Origin: Marinithermus hydrothermalis DSM 14884
GTDB lineage: Bacteria > Deinococcota > Deinococci > Deinococcales > Marinithermaceae
Length of the DNA: 64,000 bases
Reading direction: 5' to 3'
NCBI RefSeq assembly: GCF_000195335.1
Contig: NC_015387.1
Span: 1,732,001 to 1,796,000 of the forward strand
The notes under the pieces are model-generated. The model was not told the origin of the DNA, did not search any database, and saw only the letters and a list, made by a program, of their open reading frames with translations. Made by a program: the position numbers and the translations under genes. Within the stretch, counting starts at the first letter, position 1. Every line of letters starts with the position of its first letter. Positions 33,339 through 40,535 of the stretch are shown here, in pieces.

Positions 33339-34335
33339 GGGGGTCCCCCATGTGCACCTCCGTAAAGGGCACCCGCTCCACCACCTGGCGGATGATCTCG
33401 TCCGGCGCGATGCCCTCCGCGAGGGCCTCGTAGGAGAGGACCAGGCGGTGGCGCAGCACGTCGTACATCAGGTCGTGCACGTCCACCGGCAGGGCGAACT
33501 CCCGCCCGCGGATCACGGCGAGGGCCTTCGCGCCCAGCACGAGGTTCAAGGCCGCGCGGGGGCTCGCCCCGAAGGTGATGTAGCGCCGAAGGGCCTCGAG
33601 GCCCACGCGCGCGGGGTCGCGGGTCGCGGTCACGAGGTTCACCGCGTACTCGCGCACCTGCGGGTGCACGTAGACCGTGTCGGTCACGCGTTGGAGGGCC
33701 TTGAGCTCCTCGATGCCGATCACCTGCTCGGCCTCGGGGGGGGTCTCGCCGGTGCCGCGCGTGACGACCTCCATCTCCTCGTGCGGCGTGGGGTACCCGA
33801 TCACGACCTTCATCATGAAGCGGTCCAGCTGCGCCTCCGGCAGCGGGTAGGTGCCTTCGCTCTCGATGGGGTTCTGGGTGGCGAGAACCAAAAAGGGATC
33901 CGGCAGGAGGTAGGTTTGCTTGCCGATGGTGACCTGGCGTTCCTGCATCGCCTCCAACAGGGCGGACTGCACCTTGGCCGGCGCGCGGTTGATCTCGTCG
34001 GCCAGCAGGAGGTTCGCGAAGACCGGGCCGAGCTCGGTCTCGAAGCTCGCCGTCTGCGGATTGTAGATGCGGGTGCCGATCAGGTCCGCGGGAACGAGGT
34101 CCGGAGTGAACTGGATGCGGCGGAAGGTCCCCCCCACCACCCGGGCTACGGTACGCACCGCGAGGGTCTTCGCCAGCCCCGGCACCCCCTCGATCAAGAG
34201 GTGCCCCCGGGCAAGAAGCGCGACCAGGATGCGCTCTAGGAGCAGGTCCTGCCCAACGATGACCTTCTTGGTCTCATACAGCACACGCCGCAGCGTCGCT
34301 GCGCTTTGCGCGTACACCTCACTGGGTTCCGGCAT
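33304..34335 (-). CDS. moxR: MoxR-family AAA+ ATPase
   Basis: A 343-residue AAA+ chaperone-like ATPase: Walker A as EGVPGLAKTL (near residue 50), Walker B LLADEINRAP, sensor LATQNPIESEGTYPLPEAQLDRF and the C-terminal lid with ASPRAALNL. MoxR proteins help mature or activate VWA-domain partners, encoded here directly downstream. ATG 34335 has AAAGGGGG just upstream; an in-frame extension to 34407 lacks family similarity. First gene of the operon. Confidence 0.93.
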   Translation of the reverse strand: MPEPSEVYAQSAATLRRVLYETKKVIVGQDLLLERILVALLARGHLLIEGVPGLAKTLAVRTVARVVGGTFRRIQFTPDLVPADLIGTRIYNPQTASFETELGPVFANLLLADEINRAPAKVQSALLEAMQERQVTIGKQTYLLPDPFLVLATQNPIESEGTYPLPEAQLDRFMMKVVIGYPTPHEEMEVVTRGTGETPPEAEQVIGIEELKALQRVTDTVYVHPQVREYAVNLVTATRDPARVGLEALRRYITFGASPRAALNLVLGAKALAVIRGREFALPVDVHDLMYDVLRHRLVLSYEALAEGIAPDEIIRQVVERVPFTEVHMGDPHADTRAGLEEA

Positions 34336-34439
34336 ACGGCCCCCTTTCCGGCGGAATGTGCCCCATTGATAGCCGTTCCCCCCGCGCGCCGCAAGCGTCC
34401 GGGGCACATTTGGGGGTCCCGTCTGCCCGTAAGCAGGCT

Positions 34440-34769
34440 TTACGGCTGGTACCGGATGACCTCGACCCGCTCCAAGGTGACCAACCCGCCCTGCATGACC
34501 TCGTCCAGGAAGGTGATGAAGGCGCGGATCTTCTCCTCCTCGTCCACGATCTCCACCACCACGGGCAGGTCCTCGCTCAGGCGGAGGATCGTCGCGGTAT
34601 GGATCCGGCTCCCGGCGCCGTACCCCATCACGCCTTTCAAAACCGTCGCGCCCTTCAACCCGCGCCGGCGGGCCTCCTCCACCAGCACCGCGTACAGCGG
34701 CCGCCCTTGGTGCTTGTCCGATTCCCCTAGGAAGACCCGCAGCAACAAGGCGTGGCCCTCGAGCTTCAT
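34440..34769 (-). CDS. DUF190 (PII-like) protein
   Basis: A 109-residue DUF190 protein, a PII-like trimeric fold: LEGHALLLRVFLGESDKHQG, LYAVLVEEARRRGLKGATVLKGVMGYG, and PVVVEIVDEEEKIRAFI. The family is regularly found beside CrcB fluoride channels, as here, where ATG 34769 overlaps the crcB stop. It may sense a nucleotide or anion and regulate the channel; that role is inference. GGAGG precedes the start. Confidence 0.88.
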   Translation of the reverse strand: MKLEGHALLLRVFLGESDKHQGRPLYAVLVEEARRRGLKGATVLKGVMGYGAGSRIHTATILRLSEDLPVVVEIVDEEEKIRAFITFLDEVMQGGLVTLERVEVIRYQP

Positions 34770-35152
34770 AGCGATCCTCCCCCCGTAAGCCGTGCTAGGC
34801 CGAACCCCAGCACGACCCCCACGATCCCCAGGAGCAAGCTGCCGAAAAGGTAGGTGAGCGCGGCTGGGTACGCACCCTCCCGCAGCAAGCTGAAGGCTTC
34901 GTAGCTGAAGGTGGAGAAGGTCGTGAAGGCCCCGAGGAACCCCACCCCCACCAACAGGCGGGCCTCGGGCGATACGGCCCCGCGCTCCGCAAGGCCGAGC
35001 ACCCCGCCTAAAAGGAAACTGCCCAGCGCGTTCACGGCGAGCGTCCCCCAGGGAAAGAAGCTGCCCGCGAGCCCCTGCACCCACCCCGCGACGAGGTACC
35101 GGCTCATGGCTCCGAGCGCGCCGCCTAACGCGACGAGAAGGTAGCGTTCCAC
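34766..35152 (-). CDS. crcB: Fluoride channel CrcB/Fluc
   Basis: A 128-residue, four-helix membrane protein that exports fluoride as an antiparallel dimer. Family landmarks: LGGALGAMSRYLVAG (residues 9-23), WGTLAVNALGSFLLG (near 35), and the Phe-box GVGFLGAFTTFSTFSYE (near 70). GTG 35152 is 7 nt after a TATACT box (35160-35165 on the minus strand), which suggests a leaderless mRNA. No fluoride riboswitch is visible upstream. Confidence 0.94.
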   Translation of the reverse strand: MERYLLVALGGALGAMSRYLVAGWVQGLAGSFFPWGTLAVNALGSFLLGGVLGLAERGAVSPEARLLVGVGFLGAFTTFSTFSYEAFSLLREGAYPAALTYLFGSLLLGIVGVVLGFGLARLTGGGSL

Positions 35153-35748
35153 ACCCGGCAGTATAGCTCCTAAGCCTTCGGGGGTGCCGGAGTCATTCAG
35201 TCAATATAAGCCGGTAGACGCTTGTGAATCCTGCGAGAGCCCTGAGTCTTGCAGCTATACGATCAACCGGCGCGGCACTACTGTAAGGAGCAGGGAAGGA
35301 GGACGTTGCGGCTAGAGCGCCCCGAATCGTCGTGGCTCTAGCCGGAAACCCCTCTACTGCACTGGCCATCGGGTGGGCCGCAACTCCATCGAGGGGCACC
35401 ACACACGCAGTAGAGATGGTGCGGGTCCCAAACAGGAAAAACGAGGGGCCTGACGCTCTTGGGGCGAACACCCCCCCCTAGGGCCGTGCCGAAGCCACCG
35501 TGGGGATACCGGCGCTGAAGAGTCCCCCATACCTCCGTCCCCCGCCTTCTTAACCACACCCCAAAACGTCCCTCCGGTCAAGCTGCCCCTGCCTTCGTCG
35601 CGCTCCGCCCGACCAGGTACAGCCTCCCTCAACCCGCGCGCCTCGAGCGGAGGGGTAGCGCAGCCTAAGCACACTGGATTGAGCCCCTTAAACGAAATAC
35701 GCGACTAATTTTGTTTATTTTCACTTGATTCTGTCGAGTAGATATATT
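35153..35748. other. Gene-free stretch with decayed or unrecognised sequence
   Basis: About 600 bp without a gene I can support. A plus-strand frame from about 35300 reads APRIVVALAGNPST, resembling the beginning of a FeoB G-domain, but then lacks the GKST that should follow, so it is at most a relic. A perfect inverted repeat CGGCTAGAGC/GCTCTAGCCG lies near 35311-35345. Frames on the minus strand are Pro/Arg-rich and look non-coding. The last 50 bp (35700-35748) are strikingly AT-rich and abut an insertion sequence. Confidence 0.5.
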
Positions 35749-36662
35749 CCTTCTTGTGCTACTTGATCTGGACCCCCAAGATGTGAAAGAAGGGGGGTGC
35801 TATGGACTCCAACCGGGAGCACCCCCTTTACTATCTTGACGCGGAAACCCTTCTGGTGGATACCTACATCTGGGTGGATGACGAACTCAAGGCCTTGCAA
35901 GCTCAGGGCTTCAAACTCCCCCCAAAGCAAAAGCACCAGAAGGCCACCCTGGCCGAGCTCCTGACTCTCGCCATCTTTTTGCTCCTCCAGGGCCAGGACC
36001 TCGCCAAAGGCTACCTGGCCGCCAAAACCACCCTGAAGGCTTACTTCCCCTCCCTCCCCCACCTCTCCCGCTTCTACCGGGTCCTTCAGAAGGCCCAGGG
36101 GCTGTTGGCCTGCCTCGCTACGCGCCTTGCTGGCGGAGAAGGACTTTTGCAGGTGGTGGACCTCAAGCCTATCCCCCTGGCCCACGGCCACCGCATCCAC
36201 GGCCTCTCTCTTCCCGAGGCCGCGATGGGGGTAGGACCTCTGGGGGCTTTTGGAGGCTACGTCCTCATGCCGGTGATGAACGAGCGGGGTCTCTTCTTTC
36301 GTTGGGCCATTCTCCCCGGTAATGCCCGGAATACCTGGGGAAGGGACCTCCTGGACGGTTTACCCGCGGTCCTCGGGGACCGGGGTCTTCGCTGGGTCCA
36401 GGGGGTCAAGACGCCACCCTATCGGGTCAGGGGAGGAACGGTGGTGGAGACGGGGTGGAGAGGGTGGATGGAAAGGGTACGGAACTGGATTGAGACGCGG
36501 TTTAGCGTGATGGTGCGGTCTTTGGGGCTTCATCGGATAGAGGCCCGGTCCTACTGGGGTCTGGTGGCCCGGGTGAACCTCATCCTGCTCGTTCACAACC
36601 TCATACGTAGCCGGGTGCTTCTCAGGATGGCCGGGGTGGAGCTATGAGGTAGCACACGAAGG
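35749..36662 (+). mobile_element. IS982-family insertion sequence
   Basis: A 914-bp element carrying one transposase gene. Its ends are imperfect inverted repeats: CCTTCTTGTGCTAC at 35749 and, inverted at 36662, CCTTCGTGTGCTAC (13 of 14 matching), with more matches further in. No clear target-site duplication is visible, so the element may be old or the ends may be off by a few bases. Confidence 0.82.
35802..36647 (+). CDS. IS982-family DDE transposase
   Basis: A 281-residue transposase with IS982 traits: WVDDELKAL near the N-terminus, LPHLSRFYRVLQKA, and the DDE triad in LLQVVDLKPIPLAHGHRIHG (Asp), AVLGDRGLRW (Asp) and ERVRNWIETRFSVM (Glu). The frame is complete with the triad intact, so the element may be active. 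GGGGGG before ATG 35802 serves as RBS. Slightly shorter than the usual 290-300 residues. Confidence 0.85.
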   Translation: MDSNREHPLYYLDAETLLVDTYIWVDDELKALQAQGFKLPPKQKHQKATLAELLTLAIFLLLQGQDLAKGYLAAKTTLKAYFPSLPHLSRFYRVLQKAQGLLACLATRLAGGEGLLQVVDLKPIPLAHGHRIHGLSLPEAAMGVGPLGAFGGYVLMPVMNERGLFFRWAILPGNARNTWGRDLLDGLPAVLGDRGLRWVQGVKTPPYRVRGGTVVETGWRGWMERVRNWIETRFSVMVRSLGLHRIEARSYWGLVARVNLILLVHNLIRSRVLLRMAGVEL

Positions 36663-36774
36663 GATCCTAGATCCATACGCCTACAACGAGCACAACGCTT
36701 GCATCTAGCCGCATGCCCGGGCAAGGAGCCGGGGCGCTCGCCCGCAACAATCCTCCGTCATCGTAGAATACCGG

Positions 36775-37938
36775 GTGTTTGCCTTTCGCGTCACCGCAAC
36801 CGACGGCAAAGCGCGCACCGGTACGCTCCATACCCCTCACGGACCCGTCCAGACCCCCTTGTTCATGCCGGTCGGCACCCAGGCCACCGTCAAGGGCCTC
36901 ACCCCGGCCGAGCTGCACCAGGTTGGCAGCCAGATCGTTCTGGCGAACACCTACCACCTCCTCCTGCGCCCCGGCCCCGAGCTCGTGGCGCGACTGGGCG
37001 GCCTGCACCACTTCGCCGGGTACCAAGGCCCCTGGCTTACGGACTCCGGCGGGTACCAGGTGATGAGCCTCGGCCACATGCGCACCATCACCGAGGAAGG
37101 CGTGACCTTCCGCAGCCACCTGAACGGGGACCTGATCACCCTCACCCCGGAAACCAGCATCCAGGTGCAGGAGCACCTCGGGGCCGACATCATCATGGCC
37201 TTCGACGAGTGCCCCCCCTACCCCTCCGAACGCCGATACCTCGAGGCCTCCCTCGAGCGCACCCTGCGGTGGCTCGAGCGTTCCGTACGCGCCCAGACCC
37301 GGAAGGACCAGGCTCTGTTCGGGATCACGCAGGGCGGCACGGACCTCGAGCTCCGCCGGCGCAGCACGCGGGAGACGGTCCGGTTCGACCTCCCCGGGTA
37401 CGCGATCGGCGGGCTGGCCGTGGGGGAACCCAAGGAGAAGATGTTCCCCACGGTGGCGCTTTCCACCGACCTGTTGCCCGAGGACCGGCCGCGCTACTTA
37501 ATGGGCGTGGGGCACCCGGAGGACCTCGTGGCCGCGGTGGGACTCGGGGTGGACCTGTTCGACTGCGTCTACCCCACGCGCACCGGCCGGTTCGGGTACG
37601 CCCTCGTGCCCGAGGGGCGGCTCAACCTGAACTCCGCGCGGTACAAGGAGGACCCCCGCCCCTTGATGGAGGACTGCGACTGCTACGCCTGCCGCACCTT
37701 CTCCCGCGCGTACCTCACCCACCTGGTGCGCGCCGGGGAGATGCTCGGCCTCCGGATGCTCTCGCTGCACAACGTGCGGTACCTGCACCGGCTCATGGAG
37801 GCGGCCCGCGCCGCGATCCGGGAGGGCCGCTACGCGGCGTTCGCCTGGGCGTTCGCCGAGCGCCGCTTCGCCGGGCATCCGCCCGCGTGGTTCCTCGAGG
37901 CCCTTCGTGCAGGCGGGCACGAGCCTCCCGGGGACTAG
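36775..37938 (+). CDS. tgt: Queuine tRNA-ribosyltransferase Tgt
   Basis: Exchanges guanine 34 of GUN-anticodon tRNAs for a queuine precursor. 387 residues. Active-site Asp in LTDSGGYQVMSLG (near residue 90), nucleophile region VDLFDCVYPTRTGRFG (near 262), and zinc site CDCYACRTFSRAYLTHL. GTG 36775 follows a TAGAAT box by 5 nt (36764-36769), so the mRNA is probably leaderless. It is an intact core gene stranded between an IS982 element and decayed DNA. Confidence 0.96.
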   Translation: MFAFRVTATDGKARTGTLHTPHGPVQTPLFMPVGTQATVKGLTPAELHQVGSQIVLANTYHLLLRPGPELVARLGGLHHFAGYQGPWLTDSGGYQVMSLGHMRTITEEGVTFRSHLNGDLITLTPETSIQVQEHLGADIIMAFDECPPYPSERRYLEASLERTLRWLERSVRAQTRKDQALFGITQGGTDLELRRRSTRETVRFDLPGYAIGGLAVGEPKEKMFPTVALSTDLLPEDRPRYLMGVGHPEDLVAAVGLGVDLFDCVYPTRTGRFGYALVPEGRLNLNSARYKEDPRPLMEDCDCYACRTFSRAYLTHLVRAGEMLGLRMLSLHNVRYLHRLMEAARAAIREGRYAAFAWAFAERRFAGHPPAWFLEALRAGGHEPPGD

Positions 37939-37940
37939 CC

Positions 37941-38300
37941 GGGGCCGGGCGGGGTCAGGTACGACTCCCACGGCACCCTAAGGGTCCGGCCGTCACAGGT
38001 CAGCGTGACCTCGCCCTCCTCGTCCCCCACGCACTGCGCGGCGCTCTGCCGCTTGATGCCGCGTTGACACCGGGCTTGCCCAAACCGGCGTAGGGAGCGT
38101 CTTGAGAAGCGGCGAAATAAGGGCGAGGAGTACGGTGCGCCCCCTCCAGTCAGACCTTCACGGCTTGCAGAAAACCCTCCGCATCCACCTGGTCCTCCCC
38201 CGCCTCACCGCTCCTCTAGACCCCACGCTTTCCAACTTCGCCCGCAGCTAAGCGCGCTCCCCCAACAGCTTGCTCAAGGGAGGGGAAAACCGAAACGATT
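37941..38300 (-). pseudogene. Decayed coding remnants
   Basis: On the minus strand, short protein-like stretches appear in different frames. Nearest tgt, VGDEEGEVTLTCDGRTLRVP then WESYLTPPGPG ends with a stop at about 37936-37938. Further upstream on that strand, SGEAGEDQVDAEGFLQAVKV ends with a stop near 38156, and LRAKLESVGSRGAVRRG lies in a third frame. None has a convincing start and RBS. They read as fragments of one or more genes broken by frameshifts; I cannot name the family. Confidence 0.4.
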
Positions 38301-38317
38301 CACAGCAGATTAGAATC

Positions 38318-38346
38318 TTGACAATATATGCGCGTGCGCGCTACCT
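38318..38346 (+). promoter_or_regulatory. Possible promoter of the decayed small-peptide gene
   Basis: TTGACA at 38318-38323 is followed after 17 nt by CTACCT (38341-38346), a weak -10. It is correctly placed for the interrupted peptide gene whose RBS-like GGAG is at about 38380-38383. Confidence 0.4.
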
Positions 38347-38392
38347 CTGCAACCGAGGTCCGAACCCTTCGGCATAACTGGAGATAAACCGC

Positions 38393-38669
38393 ATAAAAAG
38401 AAGTCTGGCGCCTCTTTTGATTTGCGGCCTTCTCCTCCCGGGAGTGAGCCCCACCCTGGTCGCGAGGAAGCAACTGGACGCCACGGCACCAGCGCGGGAA
38501 GAAGTCGTGCAGGTGGTGGTGCCAGAAGGGAGACAAGTTTCAGACAAAGAGCTTGAAAAAAACAGATGGAGAAGGCGTAGTAGGTGCCGTTGTAGGGGAA
38601 TTCCTGAACGGTATGGGCAGTGCGGTAGAATGGGCAGCAGGGGCCACTGCGGGTTCGTATCTCGTTCAA
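38393..38669 (+). pseudogene. Interrupted, frameshifted gene for a secreted Gly-rich bacteriocin-like peptide
   Basis: Reading from ATA 38393 the frame gives KRSLAPLLICGLLLPGVSP, a plausible Sec signal peptide, then a linker and QVSDKELEK, a motif resembling class II bacteriocin leaders (LSDEELxxI). At the A7 run 38556-38562 the frame must drop one A to continue as TDGEGVVGAVVGEFLNGMG then SAVEWAAGATAGSYLVQ, a Gly/Ala-rich, GxxxG-containing hydrophobic segment. At 38669 an IS4-like element begins. Three lesions are therefore visible: ATA in place of a start codon, +1 in the A run, and the insertion. The bacteriocin reading is inference from composition and the leader-like motif. Confidence 0.5.
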
Positions 38670-39862
38670 CTCAAAACTTGCACTTATGCACCCTGGGGAT
38701 ACCTATGCGCCAGGACCACTTGAAAGGGGCCGCTGGTTTCCCGTCTGATGACGGGTGCCATGACCCAAGCGGCCCTGTCCCTACTTTGGACCCTCCTGGC
38801 CCTTTTGCCAAGCCCCCACCTCCAGGAATCCCTCAAGGCCCTGCTCTTGCTCCTCCTCCACGGCCACGGCAAGGCCAGACCCCAGCACAGCCAGGTCAAG
38901 TCCCCCTCCGCCCTCTCTCGCTTCCTCAACCGCTACCCCTGGCCCACCCGCGCTCTCATCCGCCTGGCAAGAAAAGAGGCCGAGAAAGCCCTGGACCGGG
39001 CCAGAAAGAAAAAAGGCCCCAAGCCCCGTCTCCTGGTGGTCCTGGACCTAGTCACTCTGGAGAAGCGGGGCCGTTTCCAGGCCCTGCCCCTCTCCTTTTT
39101 TCACGGCAAGTGGGGACTCCATCTGGTGGTCCTCTACCTCGTCTACGGAGACCTCCGCATCCCTTGGGCCTACCGCCTCTGGCGGGGCAAGGGGGAGAAG
39201 GCCCTCTCCCGCCTGGCCCCTAAGCCTCCTGGCCTCTCTGCCCCCCTGGATGCGCCGGGCCTTCCGGATACGGGTGGCCGCGGATGCGGCCTTTGGCACC
39301 ACCCGGTTCCTTTTCGGGGTGAAGCGGTTGGGTTTTGAAGCGGTGGTGGGGATGCGGCGGGACCGGAGGCTGCGGGGAGGGGGGAGGCTTGGGAACCTCA
39401 GGCGGCAGGGGAGCCGGGTCTACCTTTGGGGGCTTTCCTTCCCGGTCTGGGTGGCCTGGTACCGCTACCCCCTGCCCCAAGGGGGCTGGGAGTGGCGGTA
39501 CGTGGTGGCCACCTTTCCCGCCACGCCCCGGACGGCGCTCACTTGGGGAAAGAGGCGGTTTGCCATAGAGCACTTCTTCCGCGCCGCGAAAAGCGAGTTC
39601 TCCCTGGGGCAGTTTGGGCAGCGGACGGCTTTGGGGGCGCACCGTTTTCTGGTGCTTTCCCTTCTGGCCTACCTGTTGGCCCACTGGGTGGGCATGGAGG
39701 GGGAAGGAAGCTGGCGGGAGGCCAGGGAGCGGGCGGCGCGGGTTCTCTTGCCTGAGCTCGTGGTGCAGGTCGCCCTGCGGGAGCTCTATGCCCTGGGTCT
39801 CTGGCCGCCGGGGGGAGGGGGTGAAGGTTTATGCGGGATATGCGGGAGGTGCAAGTTTTGAG
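38670..39862 (+). mobile_element. IS4-like insertion sequence with 4-bp target duplication
   Basis: A 1193-bp element bounded by perfect 14-bp inverted repeats, CTCAAAACTTGCAC at 38670-38683 and its reverse complement at 39849-39862. It is flanked by the direct repeat TCAA (38666-38669 and 39863-39866). It carries one transposase gene in two frames. The clean ends and duplication indicate a fairly recent insertion into the small-peptide locus. Confidence 0.88.
38748..39861 (+). pseudogene. IS4-superfamily DDE transposase, frameshifted
   Basis: Two frames make one transposase of about 371 residues: 38748 to about 39217, then +1 to the stop at 39861 (inside the right inverted repeat). The switch is at a CCCC run (39217-39220), where removing one C joins LSRLA to LSLLASLPPWMRRAF. 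The DDE residues are in LLVVLDLVTLEKRG, RVAADAAFGTTRF and FAIEHFFRAAKSEFSLGQFG. The shift could be a disabling mutation or a programmed frameshift; nothing here decides. Confidence 0.8.
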
Positions 39863-39877
39863 TCAAGGAAAGGTCGA

Positions 39878-39961
39878 TTGGTGGTTGCATACGCAGCTGC
39901 GGCCGGCCTCGTTGGTGGCTTTGTAAGAGGTGCAATCAAAGGCGCAATCGTAGGCCCGTAG
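39878..39961 (+). other. Possible short hydrophobic peptide frame (27-28 codons)
   Basis: Immediately right of the IS4-like element, TTG 39878 or GTG 39881 opens VVAYAAAAGLVGGFVRGAIK then GAIVGP and a stop. The sequence is Ala/Gly-rich with several GxxxG spacings, like membrane-active peptides. It could be the former 3' part of the interrupted gene if a further frameshift is assumed. There is no good RBS, so it may not be expressed. Confidence 0.35.
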
Positions 39962-40047
39962 GGTGGTCGCTGTAGGTTCAAGTGGCTCGCTTGGCGCTGA
40001 CGCTGGCGAGGGGAGCCAGTTGGGTTCTGTGCTCGGTGGGGTGCACG

Positions 40048-40261
40048 ATGCGAAATACCACGAAGAGGCCCGTCGAGGTCTGGTTTTTGCGCTGGAGCGA
40101 ACGGTTTTGGGGCTTTGCTTTAGGGGTCGCGGTAACGCTCATCTCTTCACGTGACCGGCTCTGTAGCAGTAGGCATCGCAACATTCTCTGTAATTTTGGC
40201 AATTGACTTTGCGCACACCATGCTCGGTTGGCGGCGGAAGAATACCGGGCCGCAGCGATGA
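40048..40261 (+). pseudogene. Small two-helix membrane protein gene broken by a frameshift
   Basis: ATG 40048 opens MRNTTKRPVEVWFLRW then SERFWGFALGVAVTLISS, a basic/aromatic start and a membrane helix. That frame runs on as non-coding-looking sequence to 40206. One base on, GTG 40151 opens VTGSVAVGIATFSVILAIDF then [16 protein letters not shown], a second helix with a basic tail, ending at TGA 40259-40261. Joined, they would form a two-helix protein of about 71 residues, possibly an immunity or accessory membrane protein. The frameshift near 40147-40150 breaks it. Confidence 0.4.
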
Positions 40262-40449
40262 ACCTTCTAAATGCTGGCGATTTGGATGGGGTGCAGGGGG
40301 CGCTTGGGCCATTGGGCAGGTTCGCCGTGCACGGATTGGTTGGGGCCGCCATCGGCCGGCGATTAATCGTTACTTCCCGACGCAAGAGACGCTGCAGGTG
40401 CAGACCAGGTACACCGACTACACACCGGCGGCGGGGCGGGGTAAAATAG
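40258..40449 (+). CDS. Small hydrophobic/basic peptide, hypothetical
   Basis: ATG 40258 overlaps the preceding stop as ATGA, the arrangement of coupled genes in this genome. The 63-residue product starts [20 protein letters not shown], continues [18 protein letters not shown] with GxxxG-type spacing, and has an Arg-rich tail. It resembles the other Gly-rich short peptides in this locus. No family is recognised, and the tail composition makes the 3' half doubtful. Confidence 0.35.
   Translation: MNLLNAGDLDGVQGALGPLGRFAVHGLVGAAIGRRLIVTSRRKRRCRCRPGTPTTHRRRGGVK
40442..40447 (+). promoter_or_regulatory. Possible -10 box for uraA leader
   Basis: TAAAAT at 40442-40447 is a good -10; no convincing -35 lies 17 nt upstream. 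A start near 40454 would give an 80-nt leader containing the hairpin CCCAGTG/CACTGGG (40453-40472) and the terminator that follows. Confidence 0.35.
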
Positions 40450-40489
40450 ACTCCCAGTGTGGCGGCACTGGGCACAACCCGAACCCGTA

Positions 40490-40513
40490 AAGCCCGGAAG
40501 GGCTTCTTTTTTT
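40490..40513 (+). terminator. Intrinsic terminator 22 nt upstream of uraA
   Basis: AAGCCC (40490-40495), loop GGAA, GGGCTT (40500-40505), then C and seven T: a textbook rho-independent terminator. It either ends transcription of the small-peptide locus or, because a -10 box and a second hairpin precede it, acts as an attenuator in the uraA leader. Confidence 0.85.
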
Positions 40514-40535
40514 GCCGTCACGCTGGGAGGGAAGC

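Noticed and set aside
35153-35230. A fluoride riboswitch upstream of crcB
   Set aside because: The conserved crcB-motif pseudoknot sequence is absent, and the -10 box sits 7 nt before the start codon, leaving no leader.
35193-35674. Minus-strand frames of 90-106 codons between crcB and the IS982 element
   Set aside because: No RBS, no motif and atypical composition; treated as non-coding or decayed.
39978-40475. A 165-codon minus-strand frame over the small-peptide locus
   Set aside because: Ser/Arg/Pro-rich product without motif or RBS; the plus strand has coupled short frames with membrane-helix patterns.
40450-40510. A PyrR binding site before uraA
   Set aside because: The stem CCCAGTG/CACTGGG lacks the conserved PyrR loop sequence; kept only as a possible attenuator.
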